Under the pieces are notes generated by a model that was given only the letters and a program-made list of their open reading frames with translations, was not told the DNA's origin and did not search any database. A stretch of DNA of 42,492 nucleotides from contig CAKZON010000080.1 in the NCBI GenBank assembly GCA_937136425.1, forward strand, positions 1 to 42,492, in the 5' to 3' direction. Both the position numbers and the translations under genes were made by a program. This document shows positions 7,607 through 15,336 of this stretch, piece by piece; within the stretch, counting starts at the first letter, position 1; every line of letters starts with the position of its first letter. This DNA comes from an uncultured Crocinitomix sp. GTDB lineage: Bacteria > Bacteroidota > Bacteroidia > Flavobacteriales_D > Crocinitomicaceae.

Positions 7607-7862
7607 AATGGAAGACCTCAGAAATCATCTTTTTGCTCAGCTTGAAAAACTAGGTGATGATGAGGACATGAAAAACCCAATAAAACGAGAGCGAAACTTA
7701 GAAGTATCAAAAGCAATGGTAAGCATATCAGGCGCAATTGTAGAAACCGCAAAAACCGAAATGCAATACTTAAAAACGCTGGATGAAATTGGCGCTAATA
7801 ACCTTGATGTTTCATTCATAAAAGAAGTAGACAACACTCCAAAAATTGATAAACCTGAATAA
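7593..7862 (+). CDS. Hypothetical helical early protein, 89 aa
   Basis: An acidic, mostly helical protein (MEDLRNHLFAQLEKLGDDED...) overlapping the HNH-like gene by 14 bp. Small helical proteins starting ...LRNHLFAQLE often follow such HNH-like genes in Bacteroidota prophages. The function is not known. The second Met (MEDLRN) is an equally possible start. Confidence 0.6.
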   Translation: MARNKMEDLRNHLFAQLEKLGDDEDMKNPIKRERNLEVSKAMVSISGAIVETAKTEMQYLKTLDEIGANNLDVSFIKEVDNTPKIDKPE

Positions 7863-7863
7863 T

Positions 7864-8268
7864 ATGAACTTTACATTAAACAACACTCAAATTGGTGACA
7901 TTCTGCTTTACCAATTAAGCTCAGGAGTTTGGGCAGATACTACTGTTGATTTAGAGGATTTAAAATACCTGGAGAATAAACCAGAAGATTTTAAAAAAAA
8001 TCACAAACCAATCAAGCTAAATCATGATGTGCTAACGCAGTTCCAGTACAAACAAGTGACAAGTAATACGGACAATTACTATGCGCACCTCAAGTCTGAT
8101 TTTAGAATTAGAACCAATTGTGGTAAATACAGCCTATGCATTGATCATGATGACACGGCCACCATTCACTTTTTCCACACATTTGAATTTTTGCACGAGC
8201 TGCAGCAAATTTTCCGCGTATTGGAAAAAAGCGAATTGGTAGAGTTTTATGTAGGTAAAACATCATGA
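7864..8268 (+). CDS. Hypothetical early protein, 134 aa
   Basis: A 134-residue protein with start ATG at 7864, one base after the previous stop; an in-frame TTG at 7846 would overlap the upstream gene and is less likely. Its C-terminal part (HFFHTFEFLHELQQIFRVLEK) is probably helical. No family recognised. Confidence 0.55.
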   Translation: MNFTLNNTQIGDILLYQLSSGVWADTTVDLEDLKYLENKPEDFKKNHKPIKLNHDVLTQFQYKQVTSNTDNYYAHLKSDFRIRTNCGKYSLCIDHDDTATIHFFHTFEFLHELQQIFRVLEKSELVEFYVGKTS

Positions 8269-8471
8269 GATCCATTTCTATAGTAGCGTTTTTTTTGCTT
8301 AGCACAATTGCTCCACAACCAAAGTTGGCTTTAATCTATAGACCAATGCCGCGCAAGCAATTCACTTTGCAGTTAAATGCCACTCAAGAAATAACACCGC
8401 CAGTTGTTGAAGAACCAACAGAAACTATTTACACCTGGCACAACTATTTTAATAATCAAAAATCAAAGTAA
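8265..8471 (+). CDS. Small protein with N-terminal hydrophobic/signal-like segment, 68 aa
   Basis: Overlaps the previous stop (ATGA). The N-terminus (MRSISIVAFFLLSTIAPQ) has a positive charge and a hydrophobic core like a weak signal peptide or membrane anchor, and the remainder is proline-rich and polar. It could be a small exported or inner-membrane phage protein, for example an exclusion or lysis-timing factor. I cannot assign a function. Confidence 0.45.
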   Translation: MRSISIVAFFLLSTIAPQPKLALIYRPMPRKQFTLQLNATQEITPPVVEEPTETIYTWHNYFNNQKSK

Positions 8472-8472
8472 A

Positions 8473-8775
8473 ATGAACTTAAACGCGGAATTAACCGAAA
8501 ATCTAACTCTCAACTTTATTGAAGAAAACTTCTTTGAAGGGAACAAACTAATAACTGTTGAATTGTCTTTTACCTTTTTTGGCAAGGATTGTTTAGCCTA
8601 TTTAAAAATAGAAGAACTAGATAAAAGCTGGCCTTCTTATGCAATGACAGAATCAGATGGAGAAATTTCTGAAAGTTTTAATTCAATCATAGAGGATGAT
8701 GATGTTTTTGAGAATATAAAAAAACATGTCAAAACTTTCGCTAAAAAATGGGAGGAAGATAATGTATATGATTAA
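8473..8775 (+). CDS. Hypothetical acidic protein, 100 aa
   Basis: ATG at 8473, one base after the upstream stop; a longer in-frame start at 8404 would run through the upstream gene and is rejected. The protein is strongly acidic (SDGEISESFNSIIEDDDVFE) with a basic helical tail (KKHVKTFAKKW). DNA-mimic proteins have this sort of charge, but there is no further support. It overlaps the HTH gene by 14 bp. Confidence 0.55.
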   Translation: MNLNAELTENLTLNFIEENFFEGNKLITVELSFTFFGKDCLAYLKIEELDKSWPSYAMTESDGEISESFNSIIEDDDVFENIKKHVKTFAKKWEEDNVYD

Positions 8776-8998
8776 TAAGAAAGGCCCATTAACAGAGCGC
8801 CAAATGCAGGTTTTAAAATTAATTGCTGAAGGCAAAAAAAGCAATGAAATTGGTTTAGAACTATGTATTAGCCCACGAACAGTAGAACGACATGCAATTG
8901 ATATGAGAATGAGAATGCAAGCAAAGAACTTACCTCATTTAATAAGCATTTGCTATCAAAAGGGCTTAATTGAATTAAAAATAAAATATCGTGGCTGA
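8762..8998 (+). CDS. LuxR/GerE-type HTH regulator, stand-alone
   Basis: A 78-residue protein containing little but a LuxR-type (GerE) DNA-binding domain: LTERQMQVLKLIAEGKKSNEIGLELCISPRTVERHAIDMRMRM. The start is taken at 8762; ATG at 8768 is also possible, and 8726 would lie inside the upstream gene. It is the last gene before the structured intergenic region at 8999-9217 and has no sensory domain, so it probably acts constitutively as an early transcription factor. It is a reasonable candidate for the activator of the unusual late promoters, which is inference only. Confidence 0.75.
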   Translation: MYMINKKGPLTERQMQVLKLIAEGKKSNEIGLELCISPRTVERHAIDMRMRMQAKNLPHLISICYQKGLIELKIKYRG

Positions 8999-9033
8999 TC
9001 TGCCATGATAAACAACCAAAAACAATAATTCAA

Positions 9034-9057
9034 CACAATGCCTCATCCAGCATTGTG
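9034..9057 (+). terminator. Hairpin after the LuxR-type gene
   Basis: CACAATGC (9034-9041) and GCATTGTG (9050-9057) form a perfect 8-bp stem with an 8-base loop, 35 bases downstream of the stop. It is not followed by a clear T-run, so termination is weak or the hairpin is regulatory. Its right arm abuts a TTTG (9059-9062) that may serve as a -7 element for the structured RNA starting at about 9066. Confidence 0.35.
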
Positions 9058-9065
9058 CTTTGCTC

Positions 9066-9158
9066 AAATAAATGGTAAGCCTGCATAATTTTTTAACGGT
9101 TAACGCATGTACAAAAACGGCCGTGCGAAATTATCAACGCGACAGGAACCATTTATTT
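9066..9158 (+). ncRNA. Putative structured RNA upstream of the 116-aa gene
   Basis: Four nested helices stack in one long hairpin: 9066-9076 with 9148-9158 (11 bp, perfect), 9080-9083 with 9143-9146 (CCTG/CAGG), 9085-9091 with 9128-9134 (ATAATTT/AAATTAT), and 9104-9109 with 9122-9127 (CGCATG/CGTGCG, one G-U). Asymmetric internal loops (9092-9103 and 9135-9142) contain AACGGTTAA and CAACGCGA. The 5' stem begins four bases after TTTG at 9059-9062, the same promoter-to-stem relation seen in the pseudoknot leaders. The next ATG is at 9218. A leader riboregulator or separate small RNA is likely. Confidence 0.55.
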
Positions 9159-9217
9159 AGGTGAATAATAATTAGCAATCAATCAGTTAACACACTAATT
9201 TTATAAAAAACAAAACT

Positions 9218-9568
9218 ATGAAAGTAATGCCCTACATCCACAAAACAGAGAGTGGAGAACTTACGAACCCAATTACACACCGTGCTTATTTAAAGGCAAT
9301 TGAAGTGATTAAGCAAGCCAACACTTTTGGCTACCCTAATGATTATATGGTTTTTATGCCAACCCAAAAAATTGCAGACACCGGGCTTTCAACCACGCTT
9401 AAAGAAAGACTTAAATCTTTTTTGGTAGATGCTCCAGCTGAAGAAACATTCCAGGATCTATTAAACGCATCTAAAAGCGAATTCAGAAAAAACCGCAATG
9501 TTGGGCCAGATTTAATGGCGCAGCTTGAAAGACTTTTGGAGGTGAACGAATGGGAAATGAAACCATAG
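9218..9568 (+). CDS. Hypothetical protein with helix-hairpin-helix-like C-terminus, 116 aa
   Basis: A 116-residue protein. Residues about 88-112 (SEFRKNRNVGPDLMAQLERLL) resemble the helix-hairpin-helix-like motif at the end of RNA polymerase alpha subunits (KNRNVGxxxxxxL). A second protein in the window (34294-34608) has a similar motif. DNA binding or an RNA polymerase contact is possible. It is preceded by a structured intergenic RNA and followed immediately by promoter and leader copy 2. Confidence 0.55.
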   Translation: MKVMPYIHKTESGELTNPITHRAYLKAIEVIKQANTFGYPNDYMVFMPTQKIADTGLSTTLKERLKSFLVDAPAEETFQDLLNASKSEFRKNRNVGPDLMAQLERLLEVNEWEMKP

Positions 9569-9582
9569 TTGAATTTTATTTG

Positions 9583-9750
9583 TATGTTTGTTTCGTCAAA
9601 ACAGTTTAAGAGAAATCTTATACTATTATTTTTTAACGATAAGGAGTTGCCTGCTAAGGGTAGCAAAATCCGAAAGGCTTGTAAATCCAGTTTTAAACTG
9701 TTTTGACAACCCTAAGGTGGGTGGCTCCGCGTACAAATATTTTTTCGATT
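9583..9750 (+). ncRNA. Pseudoknot RNA leader, copy 2, with its promoter
   Basis: The -7 element TATGTTTG is at 9583-9590. P1 pairs 9597-9610 with 9692-9705 (14 bp, one G-U) and has a sequence unlike copy 1. P2 pairs GGAGTTGCC (9643-9651) with GGTGGCTCC (9720-9728), where three G-U pairs keep the helix intact. Unpaired blocks match copies 1 and 3: AACGATAA before P2, CCGAAAGG at 9670-9677, ACCCTAAG, and CGTACAAAT plus TTTTCGA before the ATG. The competing local hairpin pairs 9603-9610 with 9617-9624 (7 of 8 bp). Confidence 0.75.
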
Positions 9751-10017
9751 ATGTCAAAAGAAAAACAATTTGTAGCAACAGGCACAATGTGCACTGATGT
9801 TACTTTGGCTCCAAACTTGGAGCAAATCACAAATCAATTAGGACTAGAAAATGTCCAATCACTCAAACTTTATTTTAAAAAGAATAAAGTTTCTGCCAGT
9901 TGCAAATGCAATGGGCGTTCGTTTGGGTCTACAGGCGCAACAATTCATCAAACACTATTTGCCCTGGTGTCTAAAATAAATAGAGGCTTAGTAATAATCA
10001 AACAACAACAAAAATGA
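9751..10017 (+). CDS. Small protein downstream of pseudoknot leader, paralogue 2 (88 aa)
   Basis: Starts MSKEKQFVATG at 9751, 22 bases after P2 of the leader; an upstream in-frame ATG at 9703 lies inside the RNA structure and is rejected. It is closely similar to paralogue 1 (LEQ...NQLGL-x-NV-x-S-x-KLYFKKNKVSASCKCNG) and more distantly to paralogue 3. Its stop overlaps the start of the KilA-N gene (ATGA), so the leader may also control KilA-N expression. Confidence 0.8.
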   Translation: MSKEKQFVATGTMCTDVTLAPNLEQITNQLGLENVQSLKLYFKKNKVSASCKCNGRSFGSTGATIHQTLFALVSKINRGLVIIKQQQK

Positions 10018-10598
10018 AAGCATTAGAATTCATATATCAAGAAAACGAAATCCACTTCTTAATTAATCCATCAAATAAAAACGTGATGATTAATGCAACT
10101 GAAATGGCAAAGGTTTTTGGTAAAAAAACAGAATACTATTTAAAATCAAAATCAACTAAAGAATTTATTGAAGAATTAGAATTGATGATCAACAAAACAG
10201 ATTTAGAATCTGAACGCCTGCCAAATGGCAGGCGTTCAGATGTTAAAATTATCGAAAATCGAGGGCATAAAGGAATTTATTTTGACAGAAGGCTTGCATT
10301 GGATTTTGCCGCATGGCTTGACGTAAAATTTAGAGTGTGGATTTTTGAAACCATAGATGAAATCATTTTTGGGCACTACAAAAAACATTGGGAGGCACAT
10401 GCCGCTCAAGAAACTGCCAAAATACAAATGGAAAGCTTAAAGCAAGAAATGCTGACCAATCCAACACCAGAAATTGTTGCGCAATATTTCGAACAGGAAA
10501 AATTGGTTAAAGACAGCAAGAATGAAAAAACCAGAGCGATTAAACAACAATTAAAACTTTTTAATAATAAAAATGAAAGCCCTAAACTATTGAATTAA
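10014..10598 (+). CDS. KilA-N domain protein
   Basis: A 194-residue protein with a KilA-N domain at residues about 15-120: VMINATEMAKVFGKKTEYYLKSKST, then RGHKGIYFDRRLALDFAAWLDVKFRVWIFE. KilA-N domains bind DNA and are found in phage antirepressors and regulators. A helical, charged tail follows (residues 125-190). A perfect 13-bp inverted repeat with a four-base loop lies inside the coding sequence (10210-10239), encoding SERLPNGRRSD. The gene is translationally coupled to paralogue 2 and lies just upstream of the second P22_AR_N gene. Confidence 0.85.
   Translation: MKALEFIYQENEIHFLINPSNKNVMINATEMAKVFGKKTEYYLKSKSTKEFIEELELMINKTDLESERLPNGRRSDVKIIENRGHKGIYFDRRLALDFAAWLDVKFRVWIFETIDEIIFGHYKKHWEAHAAQETAKIQMESLKQEMLTNPTPEIVAQYFEQEKLVKDSKNEKTRAIKQQLKLFNNKNESPKLLN
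10210..10239 (+). repeat. Perfect 13-bp hairpin inside the KilA-N gene
   Basis: 10210-10222 (CTGAACGCCTGCC) is perfectly complementary to 10227-10239 with loop AAAT. It is GC-rich compared with its surroundings and encodes the surface-like stretch SERLPNGRRSD. Such a stable in-gene hairpin could slow translation, terminate or attenuate transcription, or mark a palindromic insertion. Two further perfect 12-13-bp hairpins lie within 900 bp (10669 and 11066). Confidence 0.6.
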
Positions 10599-10668
10599 CT
10601 GAAATATTAGTCAATTTCTGAAACTTAACCACTACCAATATGATGGTAATTCAAATATTAAAAAATCA

Positions 10669-10696
10669 TTTATCCCCTCAGATATGAGGGGATAAA
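10669..10696 (+). terminator. Perfect 12-bp hairpin before the second P22_AR_N gene
   Basis: TTTATCCCCTCA (10669-10680) and TGAGGGGATAAA (10685-10696) are separated by the loop GATA. It lies 71 bases after the KilA-N stop and 9 bases before the ATG at 10706. There is no T-run after the stem, so an attenuator or translational control hairpin is as likely as a terminator. Confidence 0.5.
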
Positions 10697-10705
10697 ACCA
10701 ATAGA

Positions 10706-11065
10706 ATGATCAAAATGAATAAACACAAGAATTTTTTACAATTCAATGGAACTAATATAGTGATGCTTGAAAAGGGAGGGTCATATTGGATAGCCATTAA
10801 GCCAATTTGCGAAACGCTAAACATTAACTTTAGTGAAGAGCTTAACCGAATTAAGAGTGACGCATTTCTTTCCACCATGGTAAAAGAGCAACCAATATTC
10901 GTAAAAAAACAAGACAAAGAAACCTTAACCAATATGCTTTGTATTGAAGAACGATATGTGTATGGCTGGTTATTCTCAATGGATTGTAACAGCGAGGAGT
11001 TAGCAAAATATAAAGAGACTTGCTTTAAGCTATTAGCAAAAAAAAGAATAAATAAAAAACAGTGA
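10706..11065 (+). CDS. P22_AR_N antirepressor-like protein, short form
   Basis: A 119-residue protein (or 116 residues from the ATG at 10715) consisting almost only of the P22_AR_N domain: NFLQFNGTNIVMLEKGGSYW, IAIKPI, LNRIKSDAFLSTM, CIEERYVYGWLFSM. It is paralogous to the 178-residue protein at 5126-5662 but lacks its coiled coil. The gene is bracketed by perfect hairpins (10669-10696 and 11066-11095), the second directly after the stop codon, an arrangement suggesting tight post-transcriptional control of an antirepressor. Confidence 0.75.
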   Translation: MIKMNKHKNFLQFNGTNIVMLEKGGSYWIAIKPICETLNINFSEELNRIKSDAFLSTMVKEQPIFVKKQDKETLTNMLCIEERYVYGWLFSMDCNSEELAKYKETCFKLLAKKRINKKQ

Positions 11066-11095
11066 TTTTGCTCACGCACATCTGCGTGAGCAAAA
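11066..11095 (+). terminator. Perfect 13-bp hairpin directly after the antirepressor-like gene
   Basis: TTTTGCTCACGCA (11066-11078) pairs perfectly with 11083-11095 around the loop CATC, starting one base after the stop codon. The stem ends in AAAA, not in T, so it is poor as a rightward intrinsic terminator. It may stabilise the mRNA 3' end or block a leftward transcript. A canonical terminator follows at 11146. Confidence 0.5.
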
Positions 11096-11145
11096 TGTAA
11101 AAATTACTAAAAACTGACTTAAGTTTAATTTATACCCCTAATGAA

Positions 11146-11174
11146 GGACCACCGTTTGGTGGTCCTTTTTTTTT
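11146..11174 (+). terminator. Strong rho-independent terminator closing the early region
   Basis: GGACCACC (11146-11153), loop GTTT and GGTGGTCC (11158-11165) form a perfect 8-bp stem, followed by nine T residues (11166-11174). It separates the early operon from the tail operon, whose late promoter begins 19 bases downstream. Confidence 0.9.
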
Positions 11175-11192
11175 GCCCTCACCTTTGGCTGT

Positions 11193-11227
11193 GTCCTTTA
11201 TCTAACGGCATTCATAGCTGAAATTTG
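11193..11227 (+). promoter_or_regulatory. Late promoter 1 (GTCCTTTAT-N18-GAAATTTG)
   Basis: GTCCTTTAT begins at 11193 and TTTG ends at 11227, exactly 35 bases in all, as in four other copies (15337, 22581, 36249 and 39809). The ATG at 11232 is four bases after TTTG, so the tail operon mRNA is predicted to start at or beside its first codon. Confidence 0.7.
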
Positions 11228-11231
11228 GAGT

Positions 11232-11621
11232 ATGGCAAAGCCTTCACAAGAGTATCCGTATTTCCAAACACAAGTATCTAAACAAGAGGATATTGTTTTA
11301 AGATGGACTGAAAAAGCAAAATCAAACATTGCCTTAGAGTTGGCAAAATTAGGTTTAGAGGATAGAGGCAAATTAATCAACAGCATTTCAGGCAAAGTAA
11401 GAAAACGATACGGAGACATTGAGGCAGTCACCTTCAGGTATTTGTATTACGGTTTCTTTCATCATTCAGGAGCAATAAATGCATTTGGAAAAGGTGTAGA
11501 TCTACCAGCTTTAAACTGGCAGGCAAACGCAATTAATCCATTAATGGAAGGACTTGCAACTGACCTTGCTGAGCATTACGCAGAGGTAGCCATAAAAAAC
11601 ATTGACTTTAAAAGCAAGTAA
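11232..11621 (+). CDS. Putative tail completion protein (HK97 gp10-like), 129 aa
   Basis: A 129-residue protein directly upstream of the tape measure gene. The middle and end (DIEAVTFRYLYYGFFHHSGA ... LPALNWQANAINPLMEGLATDLAEHYAEVA) resemble the small HK97 gp10-type neck or tail completion proteins. It is the first gene after late promoter 1, so it belongs to the late tail operon. The family call is tentative. Confidence 0.5.
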   Translation: MAKPSQEYPYFQTQVSKQEDIVLRWTEKAKSNIALELAKLGLEDRGKLINSISGKVRKRYGDIEAVTFRYLYYGFFHHSGAINAFGKGVDLPALNWQANAINPLMEGLATDLAEHYAEVAIKNIDFKSK

Positions 11622-11623
11622 AC

Positions 11624-14600
11624 ATGGCTGTACAAAAAAGAATAGATATTTTCCTTAATGGCAAACAAGCCGGACAAACTATAGGCGAGCTTTACAAATC
11701 TTCTCGTAAACTAAAAAATGAAATTAACAAACTCACTCCAGGTACAGAAGCCTATAAAAAGAAACTGGAGGAACTACGCGGAACCAATGCCCAACTGGAG
11801 GAGCACCGTAAAAAAATAAAAGGAATTGGTGGTGCATTTGGCTCTATTAAAAAAGGAGTTGGTCAACTAAAAAGTTTGTTTTTAGGCCCATTAGGCGTGG
11901 TTGGTTTAGTAATGGGCGTTGTAGGCGCCTTTAAAAATTGGATCAACACCAATAAACAACTAGAAAAAGCACTTTCATCATTACGGTCATTAACCAATGC
12001 CAGCAAAGAGGATTTAAAAGTATACAAACAAGAAGCTATTGAAATTGGGCGTACCACTACACTTTCAGCCATTCAAGCCGTGGACGGATTTAAACTGATA
12101 GGATCTGCACGACCAGAACTATTGAAAAATCGTGATGCTTTAATTGATGTAACAAAAGAGGCGGTAACATTGGCTGAAGCTTCAGGCGATCAATTAGGCC
12201 CATCTGCACAAGCATTGGTTGGTATTATGAACCAATACGGTTTGGCAAATGAATATGCAGCTGACACCTCCAACACTTTAGCTGCCGGGTCATTAAACGG
12301 AGCTGCAAACATTCAAAACATTTCAGATACAATTGATAAAGCAGGAACTGTTGCAGCAGGCTATAATGTGTCTCTGGAGGAAACCGTTGGGCTAACAGAA
12401 ACGTTGGCAGAAAAAAACATTAAAGGAGCTGAGGCAGGCACTAAGCTCAGGAACTTTATGCTAAAAATGCAAACAGTTGAGGCATTACCTCCAATGGCAT
12501 TAGAGCAATTAGAGAAATATGGTGTTGATATTGAATTGGTAGCAGATAAAACAGTGCCTTTTCAAGACAGGTTAACCGAAATGTCTAAAATTGCTGGAGA
12601 CGCAACAGCATTAACAAAAGTTTTTGGAATTGAAAATCAAGTTGTAGGTTCTATTCTCCTCAACAATGTTGATACTGTTAATGATTATACAAAAGCCGTA
12701 ACAGGAACTAATACCGCTTATGAACAGGCGGCAATCAATACAGACAACTATGATGGTGATTTAAAGTCACTAGCGTCTGCATGGGAAGGCTTAAACCTGT
12801 CAATTGCCGGAAGCACTGCAATTTTACGTCCGTTTGTGCAAGCATTAACTTCTGTAGTCAATTGGTTTTCGGATTTAATTTCAGCTTATAAAGAAACGGA
12901 TAAATTAAAAATTGAAAATGTCTGGTTACGTTGGGGAATTGCTATAAACGGAGCAAATTCGGCATTGGGAAAACTATACAGATTAAAATTAAGATTGAAC
13001 GAACTTAACAGCAAAATTATTGATGACATAAAAACTGAAGCTAGGGAAGTAGATATTTTCACCACAGCAATTGCGCAAAATAATTTACTATTAAATAACG
13101 CAAACCTTACAGAGGAGGAAGCAATAAAATTACACGAGCAAAATCATCAAATGGTTGAAAAGCTTAAAGAAGAATATCCTGAGTTAACAAATGAAATTGA
13201 TTTTCAAACAGCATCATATGAAGAGTTGAGTGTTTTACAAAAAACAATCACCGAAAACCTCGTTTCACAAGCAATTGAAACGGCTAAAGTTGCAGAGCAA
13301 GAACGCATACTTAACGCAATTGTTGAAAAAAACATGGAATTAAGTAAGCTAAAAATAAAACTCCAAACCGAAGGAGAATTAAGCTTTGGTGAGGCATTAA
13401 GAGTAAATGAATTAGGAGCCGAATTAGAACAAGAGCAGTTTTATTTAGAAACATTTACAGAAACATTTAAAAATGTTGAAGAAACTGTAAACGGACTAGA
13501 TTTGAATTATGGAGTTGATTTTGATACAAACACTCAAATGATAATTGACGCGCAAAATCAGTTAGCAATATTTAACAAACAATTAGAAAACGCATCATCC
13601 GAAAACGAAAAACTGGTCATACAAGCACAAATTGATGCGGGAAAAAAACTACTTGAAAAATCTGGGCAAGTTAGAATGGACCAAATTGATGCTTTGTTAG
13701 AAGATCAACTAGACGCAGTTACAGAAACTGAGGAAGAAATAACAGGATTAACTGCAGAGGAATTGGCAGAACAGGAGCGACTTCGAAAAGCAGCAGCTAA
13801 AAAGGCGGCTGCAGCGCGGCAAAAAAACTTAGATGATCTGCAAAAAGAATTACAGAAAGTAATTGAAGCTACCGCCAATTTTGAGAAGGAGGCAGCAAAT
13901 AAAGCAAAGGTGGATGCTGAAAACACTGAACAGGGCAAAGAATTGGCACAGCTTGAAATAGACCTGGAAAAAAAATATGGTAAACAAATTGCTGCTGCAG
14001 AAAAATTAGCCGCTGGTGAGGGAGCTGTTGCGCAAAAGGCCCAGGAACAATTAAAGGCATTGCGCCTATTAAAAACAACTGAAACTGAGCAAGCAAAAAA
14101 AGCCATTCAAGACAAGTACAACAAAATAGAGATTGATCAAGAAACGGAAAAGCAAGATAATATTGTTGCAATGCATATTAGCGCACAACGTGCTTATTAT
14201 GACTTAAAAGTACAGTTGGCAGCTAATGCTACCAGAAACATTGATGAATTTGATCTTGAAGCGCAAAACGCTGCAAACGCAGCCTACAACGCCGCACTAA
14301 TTGAACAGCTTGAATTTGAAAAAGCGCAAAAGGTTGAGGCATTGCTAGAGCAATTTGTAAATGAGGAAATTAACCAAGAAGAACTTAACACCCGCAAAGA
14401 GGAGCTTGAATTGGAGCACCAACAAAAAATTACCGACATTAACAAAGAAGCAGCACAGGAACGTGCGGACGCTATTAATCAGCAAATTAGTGACATTGGC
14501 AACGCTGTAAAAAAAGGAATAGAAGTAATTGGCAAATTCAGACAAATTGCTTTGAATAAAGATTTGCAGGAAATTGATGCTAAACAAAAGAAAGCAATTG

Positions 14601-15334
14601 ATGCATTGAATGAAGAAAAAGCCGCAGGACTAATTACCGAAAAACAATACAATGCTGAAAAGAGCAAAATTGAAAAGAAATATGATGATGACAGAAGATC
14701 CAAGCAAGAGCAAGAATTTAAAAAGCAACAAAACGCAGCTGTAATTCAAGCAACAATTGATGGAATAATGGCAGCATCAAAAGCATTTGCTATGTATGGG
14801 CCTCCTCCATCACCAGTTGGTATTGCAGCAGCAGCTTTTGCGGCAATTAATGCAGGGGCCAACATTGCCTTAATTAAATCAAAACCCGTTCCGCAGTTTT
14901 TTGAAGGAGGTTTGCACCAGGTAACCGGAGCAAAAGACGGGCGCCAATACAATGCGCGTTATTTGGGTAACCATGCAGGAGGAATGCTACCTAGCAACCC
15001 ATCATTAGTTTTAGCCAGCGAGCGTGGACCAGAGTATTATGTGCCAAATCATTTATTGAGCAATCCAAGCGTTGCAAATTATGTAGGGTTAATTGAGGCT
15101 ATTAGAACTAACCAAATGGCAGAGGGTGGTTTTTCAGGAGGGAGTGCTGCAGTAGCAAATGCTACTGTAACTGATGACCAAACAATGATGGCAATGATTA
15201 AAACCTTTAATCAAATTTCAATAACGCTTAGCGGTATGAACAGCAAGCTGTCCAACTTAACCGCTACAATTGAAAGAACAGAGGTGGACGAAATAACCAC
15301 TGTACAACAGGAGTTGGCGGATATAAGAAGTTAG
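11624..15334 (+). CDS. Tail tape measure protein
   Basis: A 1236-residue protein, the largest in the window. Residues about 95-400 resemble the PhageMin_Tail/TP901 tape measure core (EIGRTTTLSAIQAVDGFKLI, then GSARPELL and SLNGAANIQNISDTIDKAG). There is a hydrophobic segment near residues 82-104 (SLFLGPLGVVGLVMGVVGAF). Long coiled-coil stretches rich in E, K, Q and A fill residues 480-1060, and a hydrophobic alanine/glycine segment lies near 1060-1090. Length sets tail length in this family; 1236 residues would correspond to a tail of very roughly 180 nm at 1.5 angstrom per residue. It starts two bases after the gp10-like gene. Confidence 0.9.
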   Translation: MAVQKRIDIFLNGKQAGQTIGELYKSSRKLKNEINKLTPGTEAYKKKLEELRGTNAQLEEHRKKIKGIGGAFGSIKKGVGQLKSLFLGPLGVVGLVMGVVGAFKNWINTNKQLEKALSSLRSLTNASKEDLKVYKQEAIEIGRTTTLSAIQAVDGFKLIGSARPELLKNRDALIDVTKEAVTLAEASGDQLGPSAQALVGIMNQYGLANEYAADTSNTLAAGSLNGAANIQNISDTIDKAGTVAAGYNVSLEETVGLTETLAEKNIKGAEAGTKLRNFMLKMQTVEALPPMALEQLEKYGVDIELVADKTVPFQDRLTEMSKIAGDATALTKVFGIENQVVGSILLNNVDTVNDYTKAVTGTNTAYEQAAINTDNYDGDLKSLASAWEGLNLSIAGSTAILRPFVQALTSVVNWFSDLISAYKETDKLKIENVWLRWGIAINGANSALGKLYRLKLRLNELNSKIIDDIKTEAREVDIFTTAIAQNNLLLNNANLTEEEAIKLHEQNHQMVEKLKEEYPELTNEIDFQTASYEELSVLQKTITENLVSQAIETAKVAEQERILNAIVEKNMELSKLKIKLQTEGELSFGEALRVNELGAELEQEQFYLETFTETFKNVEETVNGLDLNYGVDFDTNTQMIIDAQNQLAIFNKQLENASSENEKLVIQAQIDAGKKLLEKSGQVRMDQIDALLEDQLDAVTETEEEITGLTAEELAEQERLRKAAAKKAAAARQKNLDDLQKELQKVIEATANFEKEAANKAKVDAENTEQGKELAQLEIDLEKKYGKQIAAAEKLAAGEGAVAQKAQEQLKALRLLKTTETEQAKKAIQDKYNKIEIDQETEKQDNIVAMHISAQRAYYDLKVQLAANATRNIDEFDLEAQNAANAAYNAALIEQLEFEKAQKVEALLEQFVNEEINQEELNTRKEELELEHQQKITDINKEAAQERADAINQQISDIGNAVKKGIEVIGKFRQIALNKDLQEIDAKQKKAIDALNEEKAAGLITEKQYNAEKSKIEKKYDDDRRSKQEQEFKKQQNAAVIQATIDGIMAASKAFAMYGPPPSPVGIAAAAFAAINAGANIALIKSKPVPQFFEGGLHQVTGAKDGRQYNARYLGNHAGGMLPSNPSLVLASERGPEYYVPNHLLSNPSVANYVGLIEAIRTNQMAEGGFSGGSAAVANATVTDDQTMMAMIKTFNQISITLSGMNSKLSNLTATIERTEVDEITTVQQELADIRS

Positions 15335-15336
15335 GC

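Noticed and set aside
13705..14171. Minus-strand open frames inside the tape measure gene
   Set aside because: They are antisense to a coiled-coil region rich in GCA/GAA codons, and have low-complexity S/A/F-rich translations and no independent start context.
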